A stretch of DNA of 64,000 nucleotides. It comes from Coix lacryma-jobi var. lacryma-jobi (lineage: Eukaryota; Streptophyta; Magnoliopsida; Poales; Poaceae). Numbering within the stretch: position 1 is the stretch's first letter; each line of letters begins with the position of its first letter. Below are positions 11,231-22,991 of this stretch, one piece after another. The notes under the pieces were generated by a model. That model ran no database searches. It saw nothing but the letters and a program-made list of their open reading frames with translations, and was not told the origin of the DNA. Position numbers and translations under genes: made by a program. Location of the stretch: assembly GCA_009763385.1 (NCBI GenBank), contig CM019824.1, positions 144,901,705 to 144,965,704 of the forward strand, read 5' to 3'.

Positions 11231-12620
11231 TCTCCTTTGGCTGACGTGTGAGGAGACTGCTAGAGCGGAGTGGAGCGAGCCGGGTTCAACTCACTCTCAC
11301 CACCACGAGTGTTTGGTTTGGGGTTCGGTAGGGACGAGTTCGACCCAGAAGGAATATTTCCTCAATATGTGGGTCAGCTCCGTCCGTCAAATTTTGAGGG
11401 ACGGTGTCGACCCGCTCGGGTTCCGTCTGCGTGCAGTTGGTCAACCCGTCCGTTGTCCGCGTCCGTGGAGAGCAGAGGAGCCGGGAGAGGGCCTCACTGC
11501 GCCCGCCTACGAGCTCCATGGCTGGCCACCGCACCCGACCGCGAGCTCCAAAACCCCGATCCCCGATTCCCCGCGGGAAATTCCCCTATTAGGGAACGGG
11601 AATGGGCCAATTTCATCCCCACGGGGTTCTAAATAGTAGAAAATTAATCCCCGTCGGGGCTAGCGGGGATGGGGATGGTTCCATATCCCCCGAACCCGAT
11701 CCCCGTATCCCCGCCCCGTCAAGCTGCTATGCAAGCACAAACCAACAGAAAAGGCCCATCTAAAGGCCCAAGTACAGGCAACTGAATATATGAATATATA
11801 GATCGTGAGTAACCCTAATCCTATTCATCTCACACCTCCGACTCTCAAACCAGACGCCGCTCAACCAAGGCGCCGCCACCGGCCCTCGCGGCTCCGTCCC
11901 ACTTCTCGCCCCTCTCCCCTTCACCTTCCACTTGCCGACCGCACGGGCTACTAGTCTGCATCTCCACGCGGCCACCCGTGAGCGCGAGCGTCCTGAGCGG
12001 CCAAGCCTGCTCCACATCGTGCTGCGTTCCAAGGAGAGAACATCGGCATCTCAAATCCGGCCGGAAATGATCGAGCAATGGAGCAAGCAATAGGGTCGGG
12101 ATCTTTTCTACGAAAGTGCGGCTCAAATTGATTCGAGCATGTTCCTGTTGTCTGATGATTTGAGCATGTTCCTGCTGACTATGTAAGAGTAGTACTAGAT
12201 CCAACTACAAGTGCAATGTCTGTATACTACATTTTTCTCGCTCCTGCCCTCTAGATCTGTGTTCTACTAGATCTTCTATGAGCGCAATAATGTACTTACA
12301 ATGTATTACGTGCTTGTGCCATGGTGCTTTTTTGTTGGAAAAAATATTGGATTTTTGTGGTATTCAATTTCTTCTGATCTCGCATTCTTCTATGGTTGTA
12401 ATTTTTATGGTTGTCATTGGAACGAGGACAGGGATCCCCGCGGGGATTGATTCCCCGCTCGGGGACGGGGATGGTTGGAACTCAAGCCTCGATACCGGTG
12501 GCGGGGACGGGGATGGGGGAATATTTGTCCCCGCGGGGACGGGGATGGTCAGCCGTTCCCCGACGGGGAATTCCCCATTGCCATCTTTACCCAAAACTGG
12601 GTTGGATCCAACTCAACCCA
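11231..12620. repeat. Intergenic region with two GGGGA/CCCCG-rich blocks
   Basis: Two blocks (about 11,550-11,720 and 12,420-12,585) are rich in GATCCCCG, CCCCGCGGGG and GGGGATGGGG motifs and flank about 700 bp of ordinary sequence. The right block ends TTGCCATCTTTACCC, reminiscent of the GATGGCAA-type ends of some plant DNA transposons. A matching left terminus and target duplication were not found, so the identity is uncertain. Confidence 0.35.
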
Positions 12621-14185
12621 CCCAACACCCAACCAAAGGCACGGGAAGAGGGTAGTGACTAGTGAGCAGGCCAATTCTGCCTCTCGGGCTAGAACGAAGA
12701 TAGGGAGGAGAGAGGAAAAAGAAATCCCTTTTCTTTTATTTCACAAGCTTTTCAAATCATTTTTAAAACATATTTGAACTCCTTTACTTTTTTAGCAAAA
12801 TACAATCAACACAAAAACACATATACCAGAATTCATGCATCAACATGTTTCCAGCGTTAGATTTGATTTTATTTAATGAAAAAAATATTACTTTCCTATG
12901 TTTCATGAGCACAAAAATTCATAATAAATCATTTTAGCCCTATTTGTTTTCAAAAATGCAAATTTTGAGATGCTACACAGGTGTTGTGCTACAGTAAGCA
13001 CCGACCGCTGAGGCGAACTATGACAGTTCAGTTTCTTGAGTATTGCCTCTGTTAGGGCTGTGAATCCAACTTCTCTAATGCGAGAAGGTAGCCAGATGCG
13101 TGATCGAATCAAAATTGTTCACAAGGAATACAGACATCAGTTCTGACTATATTTTTACCTTTTCTTGTTCATAATATGCGGCTGTTGGTTCAGTTCTGAA
13201 TACATACATCAAAACTATTGATCAGATTTAGGATACTGACACTAGAGTTGCATCAGAAACTTTCAGCAGACAACTCTGCACGGTCTTACAATGGATACCA
13301 AAACTACACCCATTTCATTGATCAATTTTCCCATTCATTGATCATATTCACTAGTGCCGGTTTGTACAAAAAAAAAAAATTGCCTGCGAGTCTTTTACAG
13401 CAATGGGCAGACGCTGGAACACTGCTCAACACCATCATGCAAGACATTCAGGCCTATATATTATTACTAACAAGTTGTGAGATCGAACTAATAAAAGTTG
13501 CGACTAACAGTTGTCTTAGGTACCTGACCCTGCTACACCACTGACTCGCAAAAACAAGCAAGGGGACGAGAAATACTTCTTGTGATTCACAAAGGCAGCA
13601 AAGCTAGAAGGATCCATTTAAAGACACGCAATGGAGTGGCCTTTCTCCAACCCAAACTTGCACTCCTTTGATGAAAATGTCAAGAAACGAATAGAAAGTT
13701 CTGTTTCTACCTTTAGCATTAGCACAAAAATGACGTAAGTAAACATGATTTTCAACAAACATGTAGACTATTTTTTTATGTGTATACTCAGGAGCAAGGT
13801 ACAGACTAAATCAGCAGCATCTATTCTTGTCATCAGTCCATCACCCAACTGAGATGAAGATGCTGAAAACTTCAATCAATATTACTTCGCAGAACCATTC
13901 ATCATTTACTTCTATTAACGCTTTCGACAGGTTTTAAGTACTGAAAACTTCTATTAACCATTCATCATTTACTTTTATTAACGCTTTCCCAGGCAGTAGA
14001 AAACATCAAATTCTAACCATCATTACAGAAGAGTTGCTGAGTTTTCAGAAACTTTCTTAACTAAAGACGACAGCCAATTTTCATGTCACTGTCTCGGGGA
14101 CACCAATGCTTAAATGCTTTTGATTGCCGAAGAGATGATTTGCGAAGTTGTCAAAACTACTCCCATGGTCCTCCTCTACGTTGCG
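12621..14185. other. Intergenic sequence downstream of gene C
   Basis: A/T-rich with no supported gene. The part 13,735-13,950 closely resembles 17,588-17,790 (both begin GTAAACATGATTTTCAACAA), marking the left edge of the tandem duplication that produced C and D. Confidence 0.5.
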
Positions 14186-17046
14186 TCAAAGTATAGCTGG
14201 GTACACAAAATTCTGAGCACCTGAATACCAAGGAAACAAGAAAAATAATGAGATAATTAGGCAGAATGTCATTGCTATTCCATCACAGAGAAGTAATCAA
14301 CACTGAAAAAAATAATTAAAAAAACAGTGGAAATTCAGTTCCAAGATCAGCAGATAAAAATATTGGCTAACCAGTGCAAAGGATCAAATCATCTGAACGG
14401 GGATGAAGAATCTGTCAAAGGACTCATAAGACCTAAGTGGCACTATGAATAATAATAACCTGAGAAATGATTCCTACAATTTAACAACTGGATCAAATTA
14501 AGGTTCTGTCAAATGACTCCTAAGTCCTACATGTCACTTTGAATATTACAGACCTGAGAGTGAGATTATTTCACTAGAATGCATCTGCTTTTCTACAATG
14601 TGCTTTGGATTATTCCAAACCAAAAGAAGTAAAACGATTACCAGAAGCACAAGTTGGCTAAAATGTAGAAAAGGCCAAAATGCCAGGAAGAGGATACTGA
14701 ATACACCAACTATTCAAACTAAAGAATTTCTAACATCTGGGCTATGGGAAAAACAGGCAAGTTGAATTTCCTGTTGTCAGTATTATTTTACTACCTACTC
14801 AACATATACTATGCAGATACTTTTTACTGATCTATTTGCATAGCAAATTCCTGAACTGCAGATCACAGAACTACCGTGAGCTACAGACAATCTTACAAAC
14901 TGTGCATGTGACACTGCCATTACTTAGCAGCTGAGTAGACAAGAGTTACCTGGCTTTCCACTACGCATCAAGGTCTGAGTAGACAAGCTCCTGAGCAGCT
15001 GAATTCACAATGGAACAACTTCTATGCATCAAGATCCGAGTAGACAAGGTCCTGAGCAACTGAATTCACAAGGGAACAACTTCAGACAAATGAAGAACTG
15101 TTTCATACAAACACAGAACCACCTAAAGCATAACTACAGAAGTGGATTGTACATGGAGTAACTGTTTCAAAGATCTCTAGAACAGTAACTTCATGAACTG
15201 AACAATGAGTTATTTCAGAGTATACTCTGAAATGAACATGTGAGGCTGTGAGCTAGCTGTCATGCAGCAAATATTAGTGCAACACAGAAAATATTAGTGC
15301 ATCACAGAGAATTTCAAACTACAAGTTGACTGATTTTTCAAAGCAAAGTGCCAAAGTCAGACTTTTTTTAGGATCAGTATTCAAGTTAGTAAACGCAGAG
15401 ACTATAGAAAACAAAAACCAGCAAGTTCTTACCTGTTGATCCAGTGTTGAGGACGACAATGTTCATTGTGATCTCATTAGGAGGCAGGTCGATAATCAGA
15501 GGAGTCCACCTCCCGTTGATGCCACCCAACACACACAATGTGATCTCGTTCACTCCACCTAGTGTTCCTGCTATGTTAGTCCTTAGATTGAACACGGACT
15601 GTCCTTCGAATTGTTCTAGTACTCTCCAATGGAGAGGATTGAAGTTTCCATGGTCGTCCGCCAACACGTAATTGATTCTTCGACGAAGTACTGGTTGCGG
15701 CGGGATGGCAGCGACGAAACGGGCGGGGCCGCCATGATGCCGGAGGCTGACCGGGACATTGAAGGACACAGGAGGAGGCTGTTGCAGTGGAGCAAAGCAG
15801 TGGTTCTTAGCAAACCAAACCAAGAATCCCCGGACTCTAAGAAACTGGTGTTCAGGAAACCAAATCAAGAACCCCCGAACTCTAAGAAACTGGTGTTCAG
15901 GAAACCAAACCAAAAACCCCAAACTCTAAGAAACTAGTGTTCAGGAATCCAAACTAAGAACGCCGACGAACACCAGAAGGGCGGCGGCGTCGTAGTGTGG
16001 GCAATGCGGTACTGCGCAGCGGGAAGCCTACGGTGCCAGGGGAGCCGAGTCTGCGGGCCAGATCGGACGCTAACTAGCATGCCATTCCAAGCCCCATCCG
16101 AAGTCCAGAATTCGGTTGACAGATGCAACAATTTCGAGATAGCAATTCCCTTAGGAAACCAAACCAAAAACCCCAAACTAAAACTGGTGTTTAGGAGACA
16201 AACCAAGAACCGCGGAAGGGCGCGGGCACCGGCGCGGCCTCGTGTACTGCGGCCGCCGCTGACGAGGAGGAGCGGCGGCGTGGCGGGTCCTTGCAGCGGC
16301 GGCGGCGTGGCGGTGGCCGTGCGCGTGTGCGAGTCCAAGCCAGCCCAATTGTTTGGCAAGAAGTAACTGCACCCATGGGCTGCGAATTGTACTAAACCCC
16401 ACCAAGCCAGCCCAATCAATCCATCAACCCCGCAATGTCCCCTCAAAAAAAAAAAAAACCAACGCAAGAACTCCAAAATTCAGGAAGGCCGAACTCTAAA
16501 ATTCCAAGAACGCCAAGAAACCAAACCAAGAACCCCGAACTCTAAACTTCAAGAACCCAGGGGAGTTAGAACCGGAGGGGACGGCGATCTCACCGGAATT
16601 GGTTCAGGTGGAGGAGGAAGCTGGGGCGGGAACAGCCTTCTCGGGACGAGCTCGACTATCCAATGCAGAGGCAGCTCATCCTCCTCCTCTCCGTACCAGT
16701 CGCCGACGATCGGGTTGCTCAGGAAGACGTCGTTCGTCCCGTCCTCCGCGCCCCGAGCCTGGAACAGGAGGTTCTCCTGGTCCGCCGAATCATATGTGCA
16801 TTGGACGATGTCGCCGGCCGCGGCATCCACGCAGAGGTACCGGCCGTAGGAGGTGTTCTGAAACAGAACGTAGCCGACGCCGTTGCGCACCAGGCGGTGC
16901 ACCGCCCACACGGCGTGGACGTCCATTTGCTGATCGTCGTCGTGCTCGACATGGAAGATGCTCTCCCCGTCCTCCCCGGCGTAAAGGCACTGTCCCGTCT
17001 CGCGGCTCCACAGTCGAACGTGCGTCCGGTCGTGGAACTCTTCCAT
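14186..17046 (-). CDS. DUF569 gene C (three exons, 277 aa)
   Basis: Exons are 17046-16594 (151 codons), 15778-15433 and 14220-14186; the total of 834 bp is in frame. Exon 1 starts MEEFHDRTHVRLWSRETG and carries the DUF569 blocks AVWAVHRL, YVLFQNTSYGRYLCVD, QCTYDSADQENLLFQA and LHWIVELVP. Exon 2 encodes LRRRINYVLADDHGN, WRVLEQFEGQSVFNLR, ITLCVLGG and MNIVVLNTGS. Exon 3 adds AQNFVYPAIL and a stop. Splice sites are CCG|GTGAGA, ACAG, CAG|GTAAGA and TTCAG. A TATA box lies about 155 bp upstream of the ATG. Intron 1 holds a 45-bp minisatellite. It is a tandem relative of pseudogene D and shares intron 2 sequence with it. The frame is intact, so it is probably functional; the molecular role is known only at family level. 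Confidence 0.87.
15800..15960 (-). repeat. 45-bp minisatellite in intron 1 of gene C
   Basis: About three to four tandem units of the type CCTGAACACCAGTTTCTTAG...TTTGGTTT (minus strand) sit next to the exon 2 acceptor, with scattered partial copies at 16,140-16,210 and 16,480-16,560. One unit-like copy exists in intron 1 of gene A (about 1005-1035), which suggests expansion of an ancestral intron-end segment. The 45-bp period is 15 codons and the units are open in the exon 2 frame. Confidence 0.7.
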
Positions 17047-17200
17047 CTCAGGCCGCCGGCGGTGGTTCTAATGCTGCGAGCGGCGAGGGCAGGGGCTTGG
17101 GTTACGCGTTGGCGCTGTTGCGTTGCGATAGGAAGCAGCGAGAGGATGAAGAAGACGAGGGAGAAGAGTTTGTTTGGCACAGAGGCAGGCGGGCTGGGAA

Positions 17201-17207
17201 ATTTATA
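17201..17207 (-). promoter_or_regulatory. TATA box of gene C
   Basis: CTATAAAT on the minus strand, 155 bp before the ATG, with no upstream ORF conflict. Position and sequence fit a plant core promoter. Confidence 0.6.
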
Positions 17208-17587
17208 GGCGAAAGGAGCCACGAGCGCACCTGCGCTCGCGAGTCACAGATTCCAGAATGCACCACGCCTTGAACTTGAAATACCCCACCTCCGCCTTGC
17301 CGTGGCGCCCAATCCCAAACGCAAACCGTCCCCTCCCAACGAATACCTGCTCTGCTCTCGCCTCTCGCCGTTCACCATTGGAGTTCTTTGTCATGCCGTG
17401 TACTTGAATTATTTGAGGGCTTTGGTGGAGGCCATTTCTTGCCAGATCACATGAACTGGCGTTATTTTGGTCTCTGAACATTTGTTCTATAATTTGGTCT
17501 CTGGACATTTTGTTCCAATTCTGTGTTCAGACTTGTTCATTCAGTTACCATCACTGTGTAGCCGTTTGATTTTTTTTTCCTGCACAA

Positions 17588-17790
17588 GTAAACATGATTT
17601 TCAACAAACATGGACTCAGGAGTCAGGAGCAAAGTACAACAAAATCAGCAGCAGCTATTCTTGCCATCAGTTCATCACCCAACAGAGACGAAGATGCTGG
17701 TAACTACAATCAATATTACTTCACAGAACCATTCATAATTTCCTTCCATATAGCGCTTTCGATAGATTTTAAGTACTGAACTTGAGAGGT
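17588..17790. repeat. Second copy of the gene C downstream flank
   Basis: It matches 13,735-13,950 with small indels and lies downstream of pseudogene D, as the first copy lies downstream of C. It defines a direct duplication of about 3.85 kb spacing. Confidence 0.6.
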
Positions 17791-17989
17791 CAATTTAAAA
17801 TACCCCCGGACAATCGAACACATCAAAATTAACCACCATTACAGAAGAATTGCTGAATTTTCAGAAACTATCCTAACAAAAGACGACAACCAATTCTAAT
17901 GCCACTGTCTCCGGGGACACCAATGGTTAAATGCTTTTGATTGCTGAAGAGATGATTTGCGAATTTGTCACAATTTCTGCTCCCGTAGT

Positions 17990-19034
17990 CCTCTACGCTG
18001 CATCGACGTATATCTGGGTACACAAAATTCTGAGCACCTTAGTACCAAGGGAACAAGAAAAATAATGAGATAATTGGGCAGAATGTCATTGCTGTTCCAT
18101 CAGAGAAGTAATCAACACTGAACAATTTTTTTTTTTAAAAAAAAAACAGTTCCAAGACCAACAGATAACAATATTGGCTAACCAGTACAAGGATCAAATC
18201 ATTTGAACGGGGATGAAGAATCTGTCAAAGGACTTACAAGACCTAAGTGGCACTAAGAATAATAATAACCTGAGAAATGAAATCCTACAATTTAACAACC
18301 GGATCAAATTAAGGTTCTGTCATCCTAAGTCCTACTACTTGTCTACAGTGTGCTTTGGATTATTCCAAACCAAAAGAAGTAAAACAATTACCTGAAGCAC
18401 AAGGTTGTTAAAATGTAAAAAGGCCAAAATACAAAGAAGAGGATACTGGATACACCAACTACTCAAAACTAAAGAATTTCTCAGAATATCTGGGCTATGG
18501 GAAAAACAGGCAAGTTGCATTTCCTGTTGTCAGTATTATTTTACTACCTACTCTGCTACTCAACATATATCATGCAGATACTTTTACTAATCTCTTTGCA
18601 TAGCAAATTCTTAACTACAGATCACAGAACTACCGTGAGCTACAGACAATCTTACAAACTGTGCATGTCACACTGCCATTACTTAGCTTGCTGATAACTT
18701 TAAACATTGCACAAGCTCTGAAACAGTAAGATCAACAGATTGTGCTGCACAGACCAGAGAGAACTGCAGAGTTTCCCACCTTGTGATCCGGTGTTGAAGA
18801 CGACGATGTCCATGGTATCTACGTCGCGAGACGGGTTAGCCGACTTCCCCACCAGGCTGACGTAGCCCCACCTGGGTCATTTCTACGGAGCGGCCGTAGA
18901 AATGGAATGCGGGCACATTTATTGTAGTTCAGATCGAAGACCCCTTCGTCGTTCGCTCGGAAAAGCCAGATCGTCCGCCGTTGATCCTCCTCGGGCCTGC
19001 GCCGCCGGAACAGGCCACTGCGGGTTCCAAGAAT
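17990..19034 (-). pseudogene. DUF569 pseudogene D (exons 2 and 3 only)
   Basis: The exon 2 remnant is 19,034-18,780: it retains FHFYGRSV-like and MDIVVFNTGSQG blocks, but these fall in different frames, so at least one frameshift is present. The donor AAG|GTGGGA is followed by an intron strongly similar to intron 2 of gene C. The exon 3 remnant (18,037 down to about 17,990) shares AQNFVYP with gene C but has lost the stop. Exon 1 is absent: upstream sequence switches at 19,035 to a copy of the gene A 3' flank. It is a tandem duplicate truncated by recombination. Confidence 0.75.
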
Positions 19035-19345
19035 CATGTTGTATCAAATAGTACAGTTAATGTTTCTGAAATTAGGTTTCAGCCATGACATGAGCTAAAA
19101 AACATGGTTTCATCATTTGTGAGCAGTCACTACAGAAATGAACACTATGCACATGTGCAGCTTCGACAATGGTCTTCAAAGTAGCTGCACCCGTCCGTCT
19201 AGTCTGTCTACTAATCTTTGGCTTTGAGTGAGTATAACTAGCGAAAGTATAACATTTCACCCTTGTAAGCTTTTTCAAACGTTCTTGGCTGTCAGGGACC
19301 ATAACATTGTTCTTCCTGTTGTTCTCCCTTCAGCTTATTGTTTTT
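19035..19345 (+). repeat. Copy of the gene A 3' flank
   Basis: It matches 5653-5945 (shared stretches such as TTTGAGTGAGTATAACTAG) with a few indels. It abuts truncated pseudogene D, so 19,034/19,035 is a rearrangement breakpoint. Confidence 0.75.
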
Positions 19346-19434
19346 TTTTCACAAGGCTATCGATGTGGGACAAATGACCATGGGACGAGTCATTTCTGCC
19401 CAGCCCAGCCCAAGGCCAACAAACTAATCTGCAG

Positions 19435-20134
19435 TTCTGTTGTTTGGACTTCAGTACTTTGCTGTGAGAGATCAGTGAACTTGTTGTTGCATGCTAAGTA
19501 TTTGTTTAGTATATCATAGTGTTACACTAATGACAGTAGAACCTATAACTTGCCTGGCATGTACTTAAGCTCAGATGTTCAGAGAATTTCTTTAGTTTTG
19601 TCTCTGAATGAATGTTTGGTTAGTTGTTGTATCCAGTATCTTCTTCTTGGGTTTAAGTAATGTATAGTTTCCAACATCTGCATGGTTTTGGGTTTCCAAC
19701 ATCCGGTTTTACTTCTATATGACATATATGTTTCAGAAAATGGTTAGGACTAATTTGAAACAAGGTACCGATAAGCAGAGGTATATTGTTGGGATTAATT
19801 TCATGTTTTGTTGTGTTTATAGCTTCTCTTGTATATCAGTCTTTTTTGTCGATACTAAAATTAGTAAGAATGTAGAAGTAACTGGATTAGTTGTTACCTC
19901 GTCAGTTCAGAACATTGTGCCACTACTTTGACTCACTGTCCAGAAATTTCAGTTCTTTTTTGAACGAGCCTAAATCTCTCTTTTTCTGTTTAATGTCATA
20001 TTTTCAATTGACGCAACAATCACATCACAAATACTTTGCTTCCTAGCGCCTAACACTGTTTCACTATTTTTACTTGTTCCCTTGTGAATCAAGCTGCCCA
20101 GGAGTTAGTGTACCCAAATGTTGATGCACCATAG
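19435..20134 (+). pseudogene. DUF569 pseudogene E (intron 2 and exon 3 only)
   Basis: The sequence 19,435-20,093 is homologous to intron 2 of gene A without the LINE; the empty insertion site (TATCCAGTATC) is near 19,630. The last exon at 20,094-20,134 encodes a tail containing LVYPNVDAP followed by TAG, parallel to exon 3 of A and B. No exon 1 or 2 lies upstream. The 3' flank (20,135-20,410) also resembles that of A. Confidence 0.7.
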
Positions 20135-21159
20135 AGGTAGAGGAATATGAGAACAAAGGCTTCTGCATCGGAGTTTGTCTCTTCAGAAATGTGAAAGGAG
20201 TATCGCTGCTTCTGATACAAGGAGACAAGAACTGGTTGTGCTTTTCCTGCTCTGAAAGCTTCAGAAAACGAATACTCAGCAAGTGCTATTTTTGGTAATA
20301 GTAGGCCAACTGTAGAGTTTTGAATTGGCCTTGAAGTTGAAGCACTTGAAAATTCCTGGATGCATTGTGTGAAAATAGTGCTTGAACGACTTTTACAGTA
20401 AAGGGTTGTAGGCTTGTAGCTACCGTCTTTACAGTAAAGTTTTCTGAACTTAGCATTTTCAGTCATGAGCTGAAAATCACTATTGTATCGTTTGTGTGAT
20501 GAAGCTCTGCGAAGAAGTGCAGACCCTGTTCTACAGTTGACGATACATCGGAAACGCCTCTTCATTTTGGTTCTAAATTGCACACACATGAAAAAAAACA
20601 GACACATAACATGCGCAGACACCAAAAGTCGCTATGGGCTCAGGACTGCAGAATGCTAATACTGCTAAAAGAAAAGGGAGAAGTTTCTTTTTTTACTTTC
20701 CAAAATAGTTGAGTAGCTAAAATTGGCTATCTAAAAAAAAGCATCGTTGAGTGAGTCTAACGCACATTGTTTCTAAAAATGGTAAATTGGGCCCCAAGTG
20801 TTCATTTGATGTTTTTTCGCTAATACTCCTTGTAATGTGTCCATTTGTGCAGACACCTCAATCCACTCACTCCGGCGCCCTTGCCCTGCCCCACGCCGTT
20901 CACCATGACCACCGTGGGTCTCCATGTAAGTCCTTGCTCTCTCGCATTTGACGCCTCCATCTTGCTACGACGAGCTTGTTCCGCACTCCATCCATTTGCA
21001 TCACGTTGGGGTACATCCATCCATCTTATAGTGGTTGTCTCCACCAGATCTGGTGCCTCCGTCGCATCTGTCGTGGGCTCACAACGCCTCCACCATGTCA
21101 ATTTTGCCGTGCAACCCACAACTTGTTTCAAACGTATGTCCTAGTTGTTTTAGATGCTT
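20135..21159. other. 3' flank of pseudogene E and degenerate sequence
   Basis: The first 300 bp resemble the 3' flank of gene A. The remainder has no supported gene; 20,840-21,130 is a GC-richer patch with short ORFs on both strands but no domain. Confidence 0.4.
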
Positions 21160-21470
21160 CAGAGGTATGTTGTAAGTGTTTCGTATAAATGTTGTAAAGT
21201 TAGATCCAGATGTTGCACATATTGAAATGGTTATACATTATGTTGTAAGAGTTTGTTTAAAATATTTCACCAATTCGAGATGTATGTTGCAAGTTTTACA
21301 TTTGGATTTTTAGGATGTTGCATATATGTTGCAATGGCTATGTTGAAACTATTATGTTTGGATGTTGCATATATGTTGCAATTGCATGTTACGAATGTTT
21401 CATCTGTGTATTTAGATGTATGTTGTAATAGTTTTGATCCGAGTGTTACAACAGTATATCTGGATGTAGG
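21160..21470 (+). repeat. Degenerate ATGTTGCA-type tandem repeat
   Basis: Repeated ATGTTGTAAGTGTTT, ATGTTGCATATATGTTGCAA and related phrases recur about every 20-45 bp, interspersed with TTTGGATGT. Similar TGTTGCA-rich tracts occur inside grass DNA transposons; the parent element is not identifiable here. Confidence 0.5.
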
Positions 21471-21899
21471 GTCGCTGAACGAGGAAGAGAGAGCAAGCAC
21501 GGGAGCCATGCTGGCATGGGTTGGTAAGTTGGTGGCAACGCTCCACCGAAGACGTGCACGATCATGTCCGAGCTGGAATACGCGATCCTGGAGTAGGTCC
21601 TCATCGCACTGCTCCTGAATCAGCGACTTGCTTGCCTACGCCATCACCATGTTCGCGGTCTACTTCGAGGCTTTGTTCGGGCACGGGCTCCGGAGGTTTG
21701 TCCGAACACAGGCATCACCTTCCGTGGCCCACATGTTAGTGGCTGCAAACTTCTGCAGTCCCACACGCCAGTGGCTGCAGGGTTCATCACTGCTTCTCTC
21801 CAATCTCCATTGCGCTGAGCCAAATTCCACATCCAAGTCCAAAAAACCCACCGGACAAGCGGACACACGGCTGCTTTTCGTCCTTGTAGCCAGCACCAA

Positions 21900-22229
21900 T
21901 CACAAAGGAGGGGTCCGGGGCAACTGGAACCGTAGATGGCGCAAGATGCGCGCTCTAGAACCTTCCGACCCCTTGGCCATCCCCTCCCCCAAGAAAGCTC
22001 CCAACATTTAAACCGACCCATCACTTCCGCTGCTGTCAAGGCACCCATTTCTCTCGCAGTTCACAACACTCGCTAGAATCAAAGCCAAAACCCCCCAGTT
22101 CTGTCGCCGCGAAGAGAGAGAGAGTGGGAGGGGTCCATCCATGGCTTCCGCCGTCGCTTCCAAGGTGGCCGAGGTCCCGAAGCCCGTCTTCCTCATGGAC
22201 GTCCTCGCCTCACCGTCCGCCTCCGGGAA
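21900..22229 (+). pseudogene. Promoter and first exon of an unidentified truncated gene
   Basis: An ATG at 22,141 in good context (CATCCATGGCT) opens a frame MASAVASKVAEVPKP followed by VFLMDVLASPSASG. The frame then meets retrotransposon sequence at about 22,230 and stops within two codons. Upstream are a heat-shock-element core (TAGAACCTTCC, about 21,955), a TATA-like CATTTAAACC (about 22,005) and a pyrimidine-rich leader. I do not recognise the protein. The gene is truncated by the copia segment, whose own 3' end is missing at the same junction, so this is a deletion or illegitimate recombination point. Confidence 0.45.
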
Positions 22230-22991
22230 GAAATGAAAGCGCACATCAATGTGTTTGGTCTTAGAATGCAGCACGGGGTTCTTAGCAACGCTAATCGCAC
22301 TCGTGCTGTCACAAAGCAAAGGCACGCGAGAAAAGCTCAGACCAAAATCACGCAAAGTGGCCATCATCCAAAGCAACTGAGAACAGCAGCTAGCCACAAC
22401 AACATATTCAGCCTCTGTGGTGGACTGAGCGACACTAGACTGCTTGCGAGAAGACCAAGATACAAGAGAAGAACCAATAAACTGGCAAGTCCTAGAAGTG
22501 GACTTGCGCTCAACTCGGCAACCAGCAAAATCAGCATCGGAAAACCGCAAAGGAAGAGGGTGGAGGAAGCTGAATACCAAATCCCGAACTCAGGTGTGAA
22601 ATGAAGGTACCTCATAATGCGCTTGACCGCCTGACGGTGAGAAGTGCATGGCGACGCCTGAAAGCGCGCGCACAGACACACCGCGAACTGAATGTCCGGG
22701 CGTGTCGCCGTCAAGTAGAGCAGCGACCGATCATATTTCGGTACTCCTTCTGGTCCACAACTTCTTCATCCACATCCGCATCCAGGGCCGTCGTGGTTGA
22801 CATGGGTGTTGGAAGACGCTTGGCCTCACCCATATCGAACTTCTTCAGCAAGTCTTTGGTGTACTTGCCCTGGTGCACAAACGTTCCCTCTCGGGATTGC
22901 TTAATTTGCAATCCGAAAAAGAATGTCAGCTCGCCCATCATACTCATCTCGAACTCCCTGCTCATAAGATCTGCAAACTTGGCAACCAAAG
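22230..22991 (-). mobile_element. Ty1/copia element, 3' segment (RT C-terminus and RNase H)
   Basis: Minus-strand frames encode the reverse transcriptase C-terminal part (LTFFFGLQIKQ, HQGKYTKDLLKKF, TATRPDIQFAV) and copia RNase H (SWSSRKQSSVAQSTTEAEY, SKTKHIDVRFHF). It is the continuation of the segment 35,382-36,066: both meet at the CAAAG target duplication of the Tekay element. It contains frame breaks. The element's 3' LTR and polypurine tract are missing. Confidence 0.85.

Noticed and set aside
11550..12585. A complete hAT-type transposon bounded by the GGGGA-rich blocks
   Set aside because: The right end resembles a terminus, but no matching left inverted repeat or 8-bp target duplication could be found.
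13345..13375. CACTAGTGCCGG sequence resembling a CACTA or Harbinger terminus
   Set aside because: Only one end-like fragment; no partner inverted repeat or target duplication found.
16599..17273. 224-codon plus-strand ORF
   Set aside because: Antisense shadow of exon 1 of gene C.
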